DNA of 29,497 bases. Source: DATLYH01 sp035575035. GTDB lineage: Bacteria; Planctomycetota; Planctomycetia; Gemmatales; Gemmataceae. Position 1 is the first letter of the stretch. Each line of letters starts with the position of its first letter. Shown piece by piece: positions 19,048 through 26,495 of this stretch. The position numbers were made by a program, and so were the translations under genes. A model generated the notes under the pieces. That model made no database searches, had not been told where the DNA came from, and saw only the letters and a program-made list of their open reading frames with translations. The stretch lies in the NCBI GenBank assembly GCA_035575035.1, contig DATLYH010000355.1:1-29497 (forward strand), given 5' to 3'.

Positions 19048-19953
19048 ATGCGACGGATCGCAATCATCAATCAGAAAGGCGGCGTGGGCAAGACGACGAC
19101 GGCGGTCAACCTCGCGGCCGCCTTGGCGGAGTGTGGCCAGCGTGTCTGCGTCATCGACCTCGACCCGCAGGCCCACGCCACCACCCATCTCGGCATCGAA
19201 CCGGACGGCAAGGACGGCTCGATGTACGATGTCCTGGTTAACTCCCGTCCCCTCGCCGAGGTCCGCAAGCGCGTCGGTGATCGGCTCTGGGTCGCCCCGT
19301 CCGACATCAACCTGGCCGCTGCGGAGGTCGAGCTGGCCGGCGTGGTCGGCCGGGAGGTCATCCTGCGCGACTTACTGTTGCAAGACGAGGAGGCCTTTGA
19401 TTTCGTCTTCATGGACTGTGCCCCGTCGCTGGGGGTGCTGACGCTCAACGCCCTGGCTGCGGCCAACGAGGTCTTCATCCCGCTGCAACCGCACTTCCTT
19501 GCCCTGCATGGCATGGGCAAGCTACTCGAGACCACCGCCCTGGTGGCCAAGCGCATCAATCCGGCCCTGAAGGTGACCGGCATCATCCTCTGCCTGTACG
19601 AGGCGACAACCCGGCTGGCCCAGGAGGTGGTCAAGGATCTTCAGGATTACCTCGACAAGAGCCGCAGCACGACGGCGCCGTGGGCCAAGGCCCGCGTCTT
19701 CGCCACACGCATCCGGCGCAACATCAAGCTGGCCGAGTGTCCCAGCTTCGGCCAGTCGATCTTCGCCTACGCCCCGAAGTGCTACGGGGCCGAGGATTAC
19801 ATGGCCCTGGCGAAGGAGGTCCTGGGCGAGACACCCACGGTCCTGTCGGCTCGTGTCACCATCGACGAGCAGGGGCAGACAAATGTCGTGGACATGGAGC
19901 GAACCACCCCGCCTGAGCCGGCACTTAAACCCGTGGAGACGACAGCCGAATGA
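19048..19953 (+). CDS. parA: ParA/Soj-type partition ATPase
   Basis: This 301-residue protein has the deviant Walker A motif KGGVGKTT at 10-17 (signature Lys10, phosphate Lys15), Asp37 and Asp39 in VIDLDPQ, and the Walker B region FVFMDCAPSLGVLTLNALAAANEVFIPLQPHFLALHG. It has no N-terminal helix-turn-helix, so it resembles chromosomal Soj/ParA (type Ib-like) rather than long plasmid ParA. ATP-bound ParA dimers coat the nucleoid, and ParB-parS complexes stimulate hydrolysis to move origins apart. The C-terminal 30 residues are a disordered Pro/Thr/Glu tail. A parB gene normally follows, but here the next 750 bases hold only remnants. Related MinD or orphan ParA proteins position other cargo, so its role in segregation is likely, not certain. 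Candidate parS sites are at 26106 and 26180. Confidence 0.93.
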   Translation: MRRIAIINQKGGVGKTTTAVNLAAALAECGQRVCVIDLDPQAHATTHLGIEPDGKDGSMYDVLVNSRPLAEVRKRVGDRLWVAPSDINLAAAEVELAGVVGREVILRDLLLQDEEAFDFVFMDCAPSLGVLTLNALAAANEVFIPLQPHFLALHGMGKLLETTALVAKRINPALKVTGIILCLYEATTRLAQEVVKDLQDYLDKSRSTTAPWAKARVFATRIRRNIKLAECPSFGQSIFAYAPKCYGAEDYMALAKEVLGETPTVLSARVTIDEQGQTNVVDMERTTPPEPALKPVETTAE

Positions 19954-19998
19954 CTAAGGTTGATCCCCTGCGGTATGCCGATTGTCAAAGGGAACCGT

Positions 19999-20374
19999 TC
20001 ACCCGCTTCTGGGGCGCGGCTGCGGGCTCATGTCCTTGCTCGGGTAGGATCCCAGTTCCGGCAACGCCGCGTCGCTGAACTCGAAGCGCTTGTCCATCAT
20101 CGCACGGCCCGCCTCGGCACCAACGTTGACTCGGCCCCTGCGACCCCAGCGCCGTCGCTATCTTCCCCGACGCCGATGCCACGGTCGCGTACGTCGGAGG
20201 TGTAGCGCTCCTCGGGTAGCACCGTGCCGGCCGCGTCCTTCACCATCACCCGCGTCCGTGTGGACCGGTGGGTATGGGATCAGCGGTTCGGGTGGAAGTA
20301 CCGCGCAGGGCGGTGCCGAAAGCGACGAGCAGGGCAATCACCACAAAGAAGACCACCGTGAGCGCCTGGATCAT
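19999..20374 (-). pseudogene. Row of decayed coding fragments downstream of the integrase remnant
   Basis: Three short minus-strand frames follow each other with start-stop overlaps. The first, 20374-20246 (42 residues), starts MIQALTVVFFVVIALLVAFG, one strong membrane segment. The second, 20246-20097 (49 residues), starts MVKDAAGTVLPEERYTSD. The third, 20100-19999 (33 residues), contains MMDKRFEFSDAALPELGSYP. All have codon use like real genes, but none is a recognisable family and no good ribosome site precedes the first. They could be one frameshifted gene for a small membrane-anchored protein, or debris from an integrated element. I do not assign a function. The remaining sequence from 19954 to 19998 shows nothing. 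Confidence 0.35.
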
Positions 20375-20393
20375 AGGGCGGCGGCAGGTGAGC

Positions 20394-20483
20394 GGGGTGC
20401 TTGCCGAGCAGGTGCTGCTGCCCGGCGATCTCGACGTACCAGGAGTTGGTGGCGGCGCGAAACCAGGGGTGGTGCGGACGCAT
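20394..20483 (-). pseudogene. N-terminal remnant of a planctomycete-type tyrosine recombinase (integrase)
   Basis: From ATG 20483, after GGGAGG, the minus strand encodes MRPHHPWFRAATNSWYVEIA and continues GQQHLLGKHP. This resembles the beginning of planctomycete tyrosine recombinases, where an N-terminal P(W/F)FR..T.(S/T)WYV(E/Q)I.G.Q..LG stretch precedes the core-binding domain. After about 30 residues the similarity stops. The frame then continues without any catalytic R-H-R-Y region to a stop near 20280. It lies about 220 bases beyond the 3' end of tRNA-Pro, a common integration site. The assignment rests on remembered family pattern only. Confidence 0.45.
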
Positions 20484-20489
20484 GGAGCG

Positions 20490-20530
20490 AAGCCTCCCGT
20501 AACTGAAGCCACGGGTAAGCCGCGAGGCTT
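20490..20530. repeat. Nested inverted repeat (AAGCCTC / GAGGCTT)
   Basis: The outer arms are AAGCCTC (20490-20496) and GAGGCTT (20524-20530). The inner arms are CCCGT (20496-20500) and ACGGG (20511-20515). It overlaps the leader and ribosome site of the integrase remnant. It may be another dispersed repeat; no function is apparent. Confidence 0.5.
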
Positions 20531-20658
20531 GCTCTTTTCGGCCCTGCCGGCGGCCAGCGGGGGCCTTCTTGTTGGTGACGACACCCGCATCGCCGGCCAA
20601 CAGCGTTTCCCGGATACCTGCAGGCCGCTGGGGGTTTCCTGCATCTCGCTTTCCGCGC

Positions 20659-20698
20659 AAAAAGCAGGGCTGTCAGAACTCGTTGTCCTGACAGCCCT
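20659..20698 (-). terminator. Intrinsic terminator of tRNA-Pro
   Basis: On the minus strand an 11-bp perfect stem, AGGGCTGTCAG pairing with CTGACAGCCCT (20666-20676 and 20688-20698), is followed by GCTTTTTG. This is a classical rho-independent terminator placed just after the 3' end of the tRNA gene. Confidence 0.85.
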
Positions 20699-20705
20699 TG
20701 CATTG

Positions 20706-20780
20706 TCGGGGCGACTGGATTCGAACCAGCGACCTCCTGAACCCCATTCAGGCGCGCTAGCCAAACTGCGCCACGCCCCG
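20706..20780 (-). tRNA. tRNA-Pro (anticodon GGG)
   Basis: The minus strand folds as a complete cloverleaf. The acceptor stem is CGGGGCG/CGCCCCG, with a D arm GCGC..GCGC. The anticodon stem CCTGA/TCAGG encloses loop ATGGGGT, giving anticodon GGG. The T arm is GCTGG-TTCGAAT-CCAGT with one G-T pair. The discriminator is A at 20706. The CCA end is not encoded. The anticodon reads CCC and CCT proline codons. The gene stands alone, with its own promoter and terminator. Confidence 0.95.
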
Positions 20781-20810
20781 TTTGCCGGTCTATTACACCG
20801 GCAATGATTT

Positions 20811-20838
20811 GTTATCATCTCCCCGCAGAACTTGTCAA
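20811..20838 (-). promoter_or_regulatory. Promoter of tRNA-Pro
   Basis: On the minus strand, consensus TTGACA (20838-20833), a 16-base spacer and GATAAC (20816-20811). The predicted transcript starts about 20-25 bases before the tRNA 5' end at 20780. Confidence 0.65.
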
Positions 20839-20950
20839 GCCCGCACCTCCCGCCGCTGAGGGCGGCGGTGTTCTTCCAGGGCCGTTCCCCGATTGATTGG
20901 GGCACGGTCAGCCGCGTTGGGTCGAGCGGCCGTCGATGCCTGAACCCCGA

Positions 20951-21046
20951 ACAGAGATCCCTGAAGGCGCCCAAAACAGAGATCCCTGAAGGCGCCTTCT
21001 CCTTGACCGAAGCCCTCGCCTCGCTCTCCGATCCGCGCCGCTGTGT
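20951..21046 (+). pseudogene. Probable transposase N-terminal remnant with a 25-bp tandem duplication
   Basis: A 21-base unit, ACAGAGATCCCTGAAGGCGC plus C, occurs at 20951-20971 and again at 20976-20996. The second copy runs into a frame reading TEIPEGAFSLTEALASLSDP then RR. This resembles the start of ISAs1-type transposases, whose DDE_Tnp_1-associated domain begins with a LxxLLxxLPDPRRxxGRR-like stretch. The similarity ends after DPRR. Only about 25 residues remain and they stop just before the nif3-like gene's 3' end, so this is at best a fragment. Confidence 0.3.
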
Positions 21047-21058
21047 CGGCTTGGCCGA

Positions 21059-22162
21059 TCAGATCCAGGTCACCGGGTCGCGCTCCCGTCGGCTGGCCCA
21101 GACGCGCAGCTCAGGCCACCGTTCCTGCAAGCGGGCGGCCAGTTCCTCGACACCGCCGCGCTCCGTGGCGTAATGGCCCGGCAGCACCAGGGCCAGCCCC
21201 TGCGCCTGGGCGGCCAGGTAATCGTGGAAACGGGCCTCTCCGGTCAGGAGTGCGTCGGCCCCGGCACGGACGGCATCGGCCAGGAACTCACCGCCGGCAC
21301 CGCAGGCCACCGCTACCCGCTCCACCACCCGCCCAGGCTCACCGACCATTGCCACCGGCCCGGCGTTCAGGGCGGCCTTCACCGCCTGGGCCAACTCCGC
21401 CAGCGGCGTCGGCCGCGGCAGCCGCCCGATGCGCCCCTCGCCCAGCGGCGAAGGGGCCGGGCGGAGCGGGTAGACATCATAGGCCGGCTCTTCGTAGGAG
21501 TGAGCCTGGCGCATGGCGGCCACCACCCGCTCAACGTCCGGCTCTGCGCAGACCGCCTCCAGCCGCCATTCGCGGACCTCCTCGCGTCGGCCCTTCTGAC
21601 CGACGGTCGGGCTGGTGGACTCCGAGCCGAAGAAAGTGCCGGTGCCTTCCAGGCGGAAACTGCACTGGCTGTACTGGCCAATCTGCCCGGCGCCGGCGGC
21701 GAACAGGGCATCCATGACGCGGGCCAAATCGGTGTCAGGGACGAAGACCACCACCTTGCACTGCCGGGGTCCCGGCCGCCGGCGCAGAGGCGCCACAGCG
21801 CTTAGGCCCAGCCGATGGGCCAGCATCTCGTTGATGCCGCCGCGGGCGTTGTCAAACGCCGTGTGCGGGCTGTACACCGCCACGCCTGCCCGTGTCAGCC
21901 CCAGCAACACCCGCCCTTCCGGCGTGTCGGCGGTCAACCGTCTGGCTGCCCGGAACAGGACAGGGTGATGGGTGACGATCAGTTGCACCCCGGACTCGAC
22001 GGCCTCGGCAGCGCTTGCGGGGGTCACGGTGAGACAGGTCATGACCTGCCGGACTTCGGCGGTGCGATCGCCGAGTAGCAAGCCGACGTTATCCCAGTCC
22101 GCGGCCAGCTCGGCCGGCGCCAGCTGCTCCAGATATTCGATGACCGTGGCAACGGTGATCAT
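21059..22162 (-). CDS. Nif3-like dinuclear metal-centre protein
   Basis: This 367-residue protein belongs to the Nif3/YbgI/YqfO family. The N-terminal half shows ADWDNVGLLLGD, the metal-binding LIVTHHPVLF (His-His) and SPHTAFDNARGGINEMLA (His and Asp ligands). The C-terminal half ends GEFLADAVRAGADALLTGEARFHDYLAAQAQGLALVLPGHYATE, with the late His and Glu ligands. Between them lies the extra domain of the long (YqfO-type) members, about residues 130-235. The family is annotated as GTP cyclohydrolase 1 type 2-like, but its physiological role remains uncertain. It is conserved and cytoplasmic. The start at 22162 has only a weak ribosome site. Its gene end lies next to the remnant region. Confidence 0.9.
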   Translation of the reverse strand: MITVATVIEYLEQLAPAELAADWDNVGLLLGDRTAEVRQVMTCLTVTPASAAEAVESGVQLIVTHHPVLFRAARRLTADTPEGRVLLGLTRAGVAVYSPHTAFDNARGGINEMLAHRLGLSAVAPLRRRPGPRQCKVVVFVPDTDLARVMDALFAAGAGQIGQYSQCSFRLEGTGTFFGSESTSPTVGQKGRREEVREWRLEAVCAEPDVERVVAAMRQAHSYEEPAYDVYPLRPAPSPLGEGRIGRLPRPTPLAELAQAVKAALNAGPVAMVGEPGRVVERVAVACGAGGEFLADAVRAGADALLTGEARFHDYLAAQAQGLALVLPGHYATERGGVEELAARLQERWPELRVWASRRERDPVTWI

Positions 22163-22635
22163 GACAGGGGTTCCATGAATCAGGCGAGCCCGGTTGCTTG
22201 TCCTTTTCGCCTCGCTCCCTTGCCGGAAAGGAGGGCATTACAACTTGTTCTCCCCTCGCCTCCCAGTGGCACCCTTACGCCTCAAGTTTACCCACATTTC
22301 CCTATGCTATCAGCTGACGTAATCGCTGGGGCGCAATCAGCGTAGTCGCACGGAGGAACCGGGCAGGGATGCCGCAACGACCGCGACACCGACGGCAGGC
22401 ACGCGTCGGTGCGGCCTTCCCACCGACAGGTCAGCATCGAGCGACTCCAGTCCCACGAGGACGTGGTGTTGACCCTGCACGAGACCACCCCCGCGCCGGT
22501 GCCCGGAAAAGATGTGGGCAAACTTGAGGCGTCACGGTCGGGGCTCGGACGGACGGCGCGGGGCTCGGGCAACCCCCTCGCTAACACGCGGGGCTCGGAT
22601 GGCCCTGCCATCTGCCGGGTTTCTTCGGAGGGGGC
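22163..22635. other. Intergenic region with inverted-repeat-bounded unit, no secure gene
   Basis: This region separates the Sdr-type gene (ending at 22636) and the nif3-like gene (starting at 22162), both on the minus strand. It holds the 256-bp inverted-repeat-bounded unit at 22277-22532. Beyond that, GGGGCTCGG occurs three times (near 22540, 22560 and 22590) around CCCCCTCGCTAACACGC, a pattern that looks like dispersed repeat DNA. No promoter or terminator with a clear T-run was found. Confidence 0.4.
22277..22532. mobile_element. 256-bp unit bounded by 23-bp inverted repeats, MITE-like
   Basis: The left end is ACGCCTCAAGTTTACCCACA plus TTT (22277-22299). The right end at 22510-22532 is its reverse complement with two mismatches (21 of 23). 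The interior shows no transposase. A short plus-strand frame reading IERLQSHEDVVLTLHETTP crosses the right half. No target-site duplication is evident in the flanks. The end arms and size suit a non-autonomous element or a decayed one, but a chance or functional dyad cannot be excluded. Confidence 0.5.
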
Positions 22636-25521
22636 CTACCGGCGCCGCCGCCGGCTAGTGGCCATCAGGAACTCCTTGCTGGGACAGATGAGCACCTCAA
22701 GGATGTTGTTGGTGCTGGTGACCCCGCTCTGGAGGACGATGTTGGACAGGGTGCCGAGTCCGGGGTTGCCGCCCGTCGTTCCTGGGATGGCGGGGCCGAG
22801 CCGGTACATCCGCGGCGCCGTCTCGATGATCTGGTAGACGCCCGGCCTCAAACCGCTGAAGACGAAGAAGCCACTGCGGGCGCTGACCCCCGCGATGGCG
22901 ACGCTGTTCCCCAGGTCGTCCACGCCGGTCAGCGTCACCAGCACCCCCCGGATCGGGCGGGGAGCGCCGCCGCGGCCGACCGGGATGCAGATGTTCCGCT
23001 GCCGCACGAACCCGCTCAGCGTGGCGGGGAGCAACTCACCGAAGTTGTAGTTGATGCCGTTGTCCCCTGGTCCCACCGGGATGGCCGACAGCACGTCGTT
23101 GCCCAGGATGCCTCCCAGCGAACCGACCTTGTCCTTGCCGTCGAGGAAACCGGTCGGCTGCTTCTCGATGACCTGGTAAGTGCCGGCCCGGAGGTTGTCG
23201 AACCGGTAGGCGCCGAAAGCATCGGTGGTGGTCGTCCGATTGACCGCGTTGCCCAGATCATCGGTCCCCAGGAGCATGATGACCGTACTCGGGATCGGGG
23301 CCTCGCCGGTCTCGCGCTCGCCGTTGTTGTTGGCGTCCACGTAGACAAAACCGCTCAGCGAGCCGACCCGATACAGGCCGGCGTCCCAGGTCAGGTCGAT
23401 CTCGTCGGCGGTCAGGTTAATGTCTGCGGTTCGGCCGGTGACGACATTGATGTCGCTGTCCACGGCATCATTGCCGCCCTGGTTGGGCGCCGTGACCACG
23501 TAGCCGGCCGGCGGCGTGAAGACCAGGTAGTAGTCGCCCGGCTGGACGTTGGTGAACAGGTAAAGGCCGTTGCCATCGGTCACCGTTGTGGCGACCAGCA
23601 CGTTGGCGGTCGTGAACAGCTGGACGGTCACGTTGGGAATGCCCGGCTCGTCGGCGTCCTGGATGCCGTCGAAGTCAAGGTCTTCCCAGACGAAATCGCC
23701 CAGCGCCCCTGGCGCCCGGCGCGGCGCAACCAGCCCTGCGTCCCAGGTCCGATCGACCTCCCCTGAAGCAAGAGCGATCAGGGCGGTCATGCCGTCGGTG
23801 TCGGCGTCGGAATCAAGCGCGTCATCGCTCCCCTGGTCCGCCGCGGTGAATACCAGATCGACTGGGCGGGTGAACATGATGCGGTAATTGCCGGGGCTCA
23901 GGTTGGTGAAGCGGTACAGGCCGTTGCTGTCGGTGGTGGTGGTGCGCAGTACGGTGCCGGTGGCGTCGAGCAGCTTTACCTGCACGTCGGGGATGCCCGG
24001 CTCGCCGGCGTCCTGAATCCCGTTGGCGTTCAGGTCTCGCCAGACGAAATCGCCCAACTCCCCGGGCGGGGTGAGACTGGCAACGTCCTCATCGTCCTCG
24101 ACCGGCGGCGGGGCGGGACGGTTGCCCGGGGTGGAGTCGATGTCGGGCTGGTCGGCGGTCTGCACCTGCGCCAGGTTCACCTTGGTGCCGCCGGTCGTCA
24201 CCGTGGCGGTGATGGTCAAGGTGGCGCCGGCGCCTGCATTCACCGTCCCGACCGTCCAGATGCCGGTGGTGCTGTTGTACGAACCCTGGCTGGCAGTGGC
24301 GGAGACGAAGGCCAGGCCGGCGGGGAGCACATCGCTGACCGTCACTCCGGTGGCGGTGCTGAAGCCGGCCGCATTGGCCACCGTGATGGTGAAGACCACG
24401 TTGCTGCCTACCGCCGGGGCGGGGTTATTCACCGTCTTGGTCAGCGACAGGTCGATCGGCTTGAGGCCGGCGTCCCAGGTCAAATCGATCTGACCGGGGG
24501 CGAGCGCGAACACGACCGTCTTGCCGGTGGCCGGGTTGGCATCGCTGTCCAGGGCGTCGTTGGCCCCCTGGTCCGGGAGGGTGAAAACCTGGCCGGCGGG
24601 GGGCACGAACATCACCTGATAATCGCCAGGGGTCAGGTTGCCGAACAGGTACAGGCCGTTGGCGTCCGTCGTGGTGGTGGCCACGACCGCATTGTTCTGG
24701 AGAAGCTGCACAGTGACGTTGGGCACGCCCGGCTCGCCGGCGTCCTGGATGCCGTTGACGTTGCGGTCGAGCCAGACGAAATCGCCAACCGCGGCCGATG
24801 GGACCGGCTGGCCGGTGATGACCAGGTCCGCGTTGAACCCGACCCGGCCCGGTCCGGCCAGAGCAATGGTGCCCTGGAGGAACAGGGCGTAGGGGCCGCC
24901 CTCCCGGTTGAAGGTAGTTGTAGCTGCACTGTCAAAGGCTCCCGGTCCGAACGGGCCGTGCGGGCCGGGGGTGACACTCCCCGGCGGGATCAGGGTCGGT
25001 GGACCGCCCGGCAAAGGGGAAAGGTTGCGTGGGTTGGCCCAGCCCTGGAAAGTAACCGAGCTGCCGGCCGAACCGGTCAGGGTGCCGCCGATCTCGCTGG
25101 TCAGGGTCAAGGGGTTGGCCACGGCCGAAGGGGTGGTGAAGTCGGTATCGGCCAGGGTGATAATCAGGGTCCCCCCGCTCGTGGTGGAGAGGTTAAGGGT
25201 GGCCAGGTCCAGGTGCGCCATGGTCGGACTGGTTGGCCGCAGCGGCTTGGAGTTGCCGGTGGTGACGTTGATGTCAAAGGTGCCATAGGAGCCGACGAAC
25301 TGGATCGACCCGACGACATCACTGGCATCGCCGGGGCCGTTATCCGTGATCAACAGATCGGCGAAACCCGCCTGCTCCAGGCGGAGCTGGAAGGCGGGGA
25401 CGGTCCGCTCCTCCAGCAGTTCTAGCCGGGGAATGAAGCGAGACGACCGGGACCGCCCTGCGGACGTTCGCCGGAAATTTCGGAAGGAGTGGAGCAGACT
25501 CGCGAAAGGGGATGCGAACAC
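22636..25521 (-). CDS. SdrD-B-repeat surface protein with planctomycete extracellular motif
   Basis: This 961-residue protein starts at a GTG with AGGAG just upstream. The N-terminus is basic and carries LELLEERTVPA at residues 33-43, the hallmark of planctomycete extracellular proteins. A unique domain follows at about 45-240. Then come SdrD-B-type (Cna-B fold) repeats near 243-355, 487-597, 606-712 and 720-815, the first three each opening with GDFVW and NGIQDAGEPGIP-like sequence and containing acidic calcium-type loops (NDALDSDAN). A DUF11 unit (LSLTKTVNNPAPAVG) lies near 356-470. A diverged repeat precedes the C-terminal ATSRRRRR. There is no LPXTG anchor. The likely role is a cell-surface stalk or adhesin; the ligand is unknown. 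No partner gene is adjacent. Confidence 0.88.
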   Translation of the reverse strand: MFASPFASLLHSFRNFRRTSAGRSRSSRFIPRLELLEERTVPAFQLRLEQAGFADLLITDNGPGDASDVVGSIQFVGSYGTFDINVTTGNSKPLRPTSPTMAHLDLATLNLSTTSGGTLIITLADTDFTTPSAVANPLTLTSEIGGTLTGSAGSSVTFQGWANPRNLSPLPGGPPTLIPPGSVTPGPHGPFGPGAFDSAATTTFNREGGPYALFLQGTIALAGPGRVGFNADLVITGQPVPSAAVGDFVWLDRNVNGIQDAGEPGVPNVTVQLLQNNAVVATTTTDANGLYLFGNLTPGDYQVMFVPPAGQVFTLPDQGANDALDSDANPATGKTVVFALAPGQIDLTWDAGLKPIDLSLTKTVNNPAPAVGSNVVFTITVANAAGFSTATGVTVSDVLPAGLAFVSATASQGSYNSTTGIWTVGTVNAGAGATLTITATVTTGGTKVNLAQVQTADQPDIDSTPGNRPAPPPVEDDEDVASLTPPGELGDFVWRDLNANGIQDAGEPGIPDVQVKLLDATGTVLRTTTTDSNGLYRFTNLSPGNYRIMFTRPVDLVFTAADQGSDDALDSDADTDGMTALIALASGEVDRTWDAGLVAPRRAPGALGDFVWEDLDFDGIQDADEPGIPNVTVQLFTTANVLVATTVTDGNGLYLFTNVQPGDYYLVFTPPAGYVVTAPNQGGNDAVDSDINVVTGRTADINLTADEIDLTWDAGLYRVGSLSGFVYVDANNNGERETGEAPIPSTVIMLLGTDDLGNAVNRTTTTDAFGAYRFDNLRAGTYQVIEKQPTGFLDGKDKVGSLGGILGNDVLSAIPVGPGDNGINYNFGELLPATLSGFVRQRNICIPVGRGGAPRPIRGVLVTLTGVDDLGNSVAIAGVSARSGFFVFSGLRPGVYQIIETAPRMYRLGPAIPGTTGGNPGLGTLSNIVLQSGVTSTNNILEVLICPSKEFLMATSRRRRR

Positions 25522-26101
25522 GAATTTCTCCTCCGTGCCAGGCCCAACAGCGACGCCGGGGTGCAGTCCCCCTGGCCCAAGTAGCGAAGCGATGCACGGC
25601 CCCCGGTCCTGTCATCCCTCAACAAGCGTTTCCACTCCAGTAGCCGGTTTCTCCCATGAAGTCCAGTCCATTCCTCGCCGCATCGCCAACTTGCTACTGC
25701 GGTCCCCTAGCCAATCGTCAAGGGCAATTCGGCACTTTAACAAGACAACGCCCGGTCTTAGGGCAAAAACCCTACCATCCTTGCCACCTTTCATCCTTGG
25801 CCACCTGTTCTCGCAAACTTGATACCACAGCCCCCAACGGCACGGTCGGCCCTTCCGCCCCAGCGGTTCGGGAAACGGCGGTGCCCTCCCTATTCCCCTC
25901 AGCCAGGTGGACAACGTAACGGACACATCCGTCGCCCTTTACGTCGTTCCATCAACATGTTAGCAAGCGTTTACAACAGTTAACGCCCCTTTTACAGCGG
26001 CGAAAGGATACTTCTGAGGGCTGAACTGCCCATCTTTGGGAATCCGCTTTCCTGAAGGCAGGCAAGTCCGGCTACCGTTTGGCGGAGAAGAGGGAATGGG
26101 A

Positions 26102-26141
26102 GAGGAATGTTCCGCGCGGAACATTTGTCTATACGGTGGTC
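26102..26141. repeat. Palindromic direct repeat copy 1 (parS-like)
   Basis: This 40-bp repeat contains the perfect 20-bp palindrome AATGTTCCGCGCGGAACATT at 26106-26125. Its 16-bp core, TGTTCCGCGCGGAACA, matches the general bacterial parS consensus TGTTTCACGTGAAACA at 12 of 16 positions, and the GC-rich variant TGTTCCACGTGGAACA at 14 of 16. Copy 2 at 26176-26215 is identical in 38 of 40 positions. It may be a ParB site, or an operator for the downstream operon. Confidence 0.6.
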
Positions 26142-26175
26142 ATAGTACCGCGCTCACCCAGCGCAGCGATAAGGG

Positions 26176-26215
26176 GAGGAATGTTCCGCGCGGAACATTT
26201 GTCCATACGATGGTC
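26176..26215. repeat. Palindromic direct repeat copy 2 (parS-like)
   Basis: This contains the same 20-bp palindrome at 26180-26199, followed like copy 1 by TGTC-Y-ATACG-R-TGGTC. The two palindromes are 74 bp apart centre to centre, close to seven helical turns, so proteins bound to both would face the same side of the DNA. Confidence 0.6.
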
Positions 26216-26333
26216 CGAACGGCAGCACCAAGGACGACCCCATTGCCCGGCGCGTTCCCGCAGGACTACCTCCGGAACGGGATCTTGCCGGGACGGTCGC
26301 CGGTAGGGATAAAAAATCGCCCCTTCCACTTCT

Positions 26334-26362
26334 TTGACACAGGCTGTCCGGCCCGTTACCAT
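26334..26362 (+). promoter_or_regulatory. Sigma-70-type promoter of the cupin-ketosynthase operon
   Basis: Consensus TTGACA (26334-26339), a 17-base spacer and TACCAT (26357-26362). An A-rich run near 26310-26316 could act as an UP element. The transcript would have a leader of about 125 bases before the cupin ATG at 26496. The palindromes lie 120-250 bases upstream of the -35. Confidence 0.6.
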
Positions 26363-26495
26363 AGGATCATTTCTTCGGGGGTGAGCCAAACCTTTCCCGC
26401 GGGACCTACTGTGTGACGCAGAGACATGCCTCGCCGAGGCGCCGACGCTCCGGAGTGCCGGTTTCCCGGCGGGAACTTGAGCGAGGAGTACGAAC

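Larger units (their letters stand above)
25522..26495. other. Long divergent intergenic region with palindromes and promoter, no gene
   Basis: This is nearly 1 kb between the minus-strand Sdr-type gene and the plus-strand cupin operon. No credible gene was found. From about 25700 to 26000 the sequence is relatively AT-rich and contains GCGTT..AACGC dyads around 25970. Two 40-bp direct repeats with 20-bp palindromes lie at 26102-26215. A promoter lies at 26334-26362, preceded by an A-tract near 26310. The cupin leader (about 26369-26495) is GC-rich and could fold. Confidence 0.6.

Noticed and set aside
22288..22296. TTACCCACA as a DnaA box
   Set aside because: It has one mismatch to the consensus, lies inside an inverted-repeat arm and has no clustered partners beyond the other arm.
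25940..26010. AT-rich stretch near the parS-like sites considered as a replication origin
   Set aside because: No cluster of DnaA boxes and no dnaA, gyrB or rnpA gene; AT-richness is modest.
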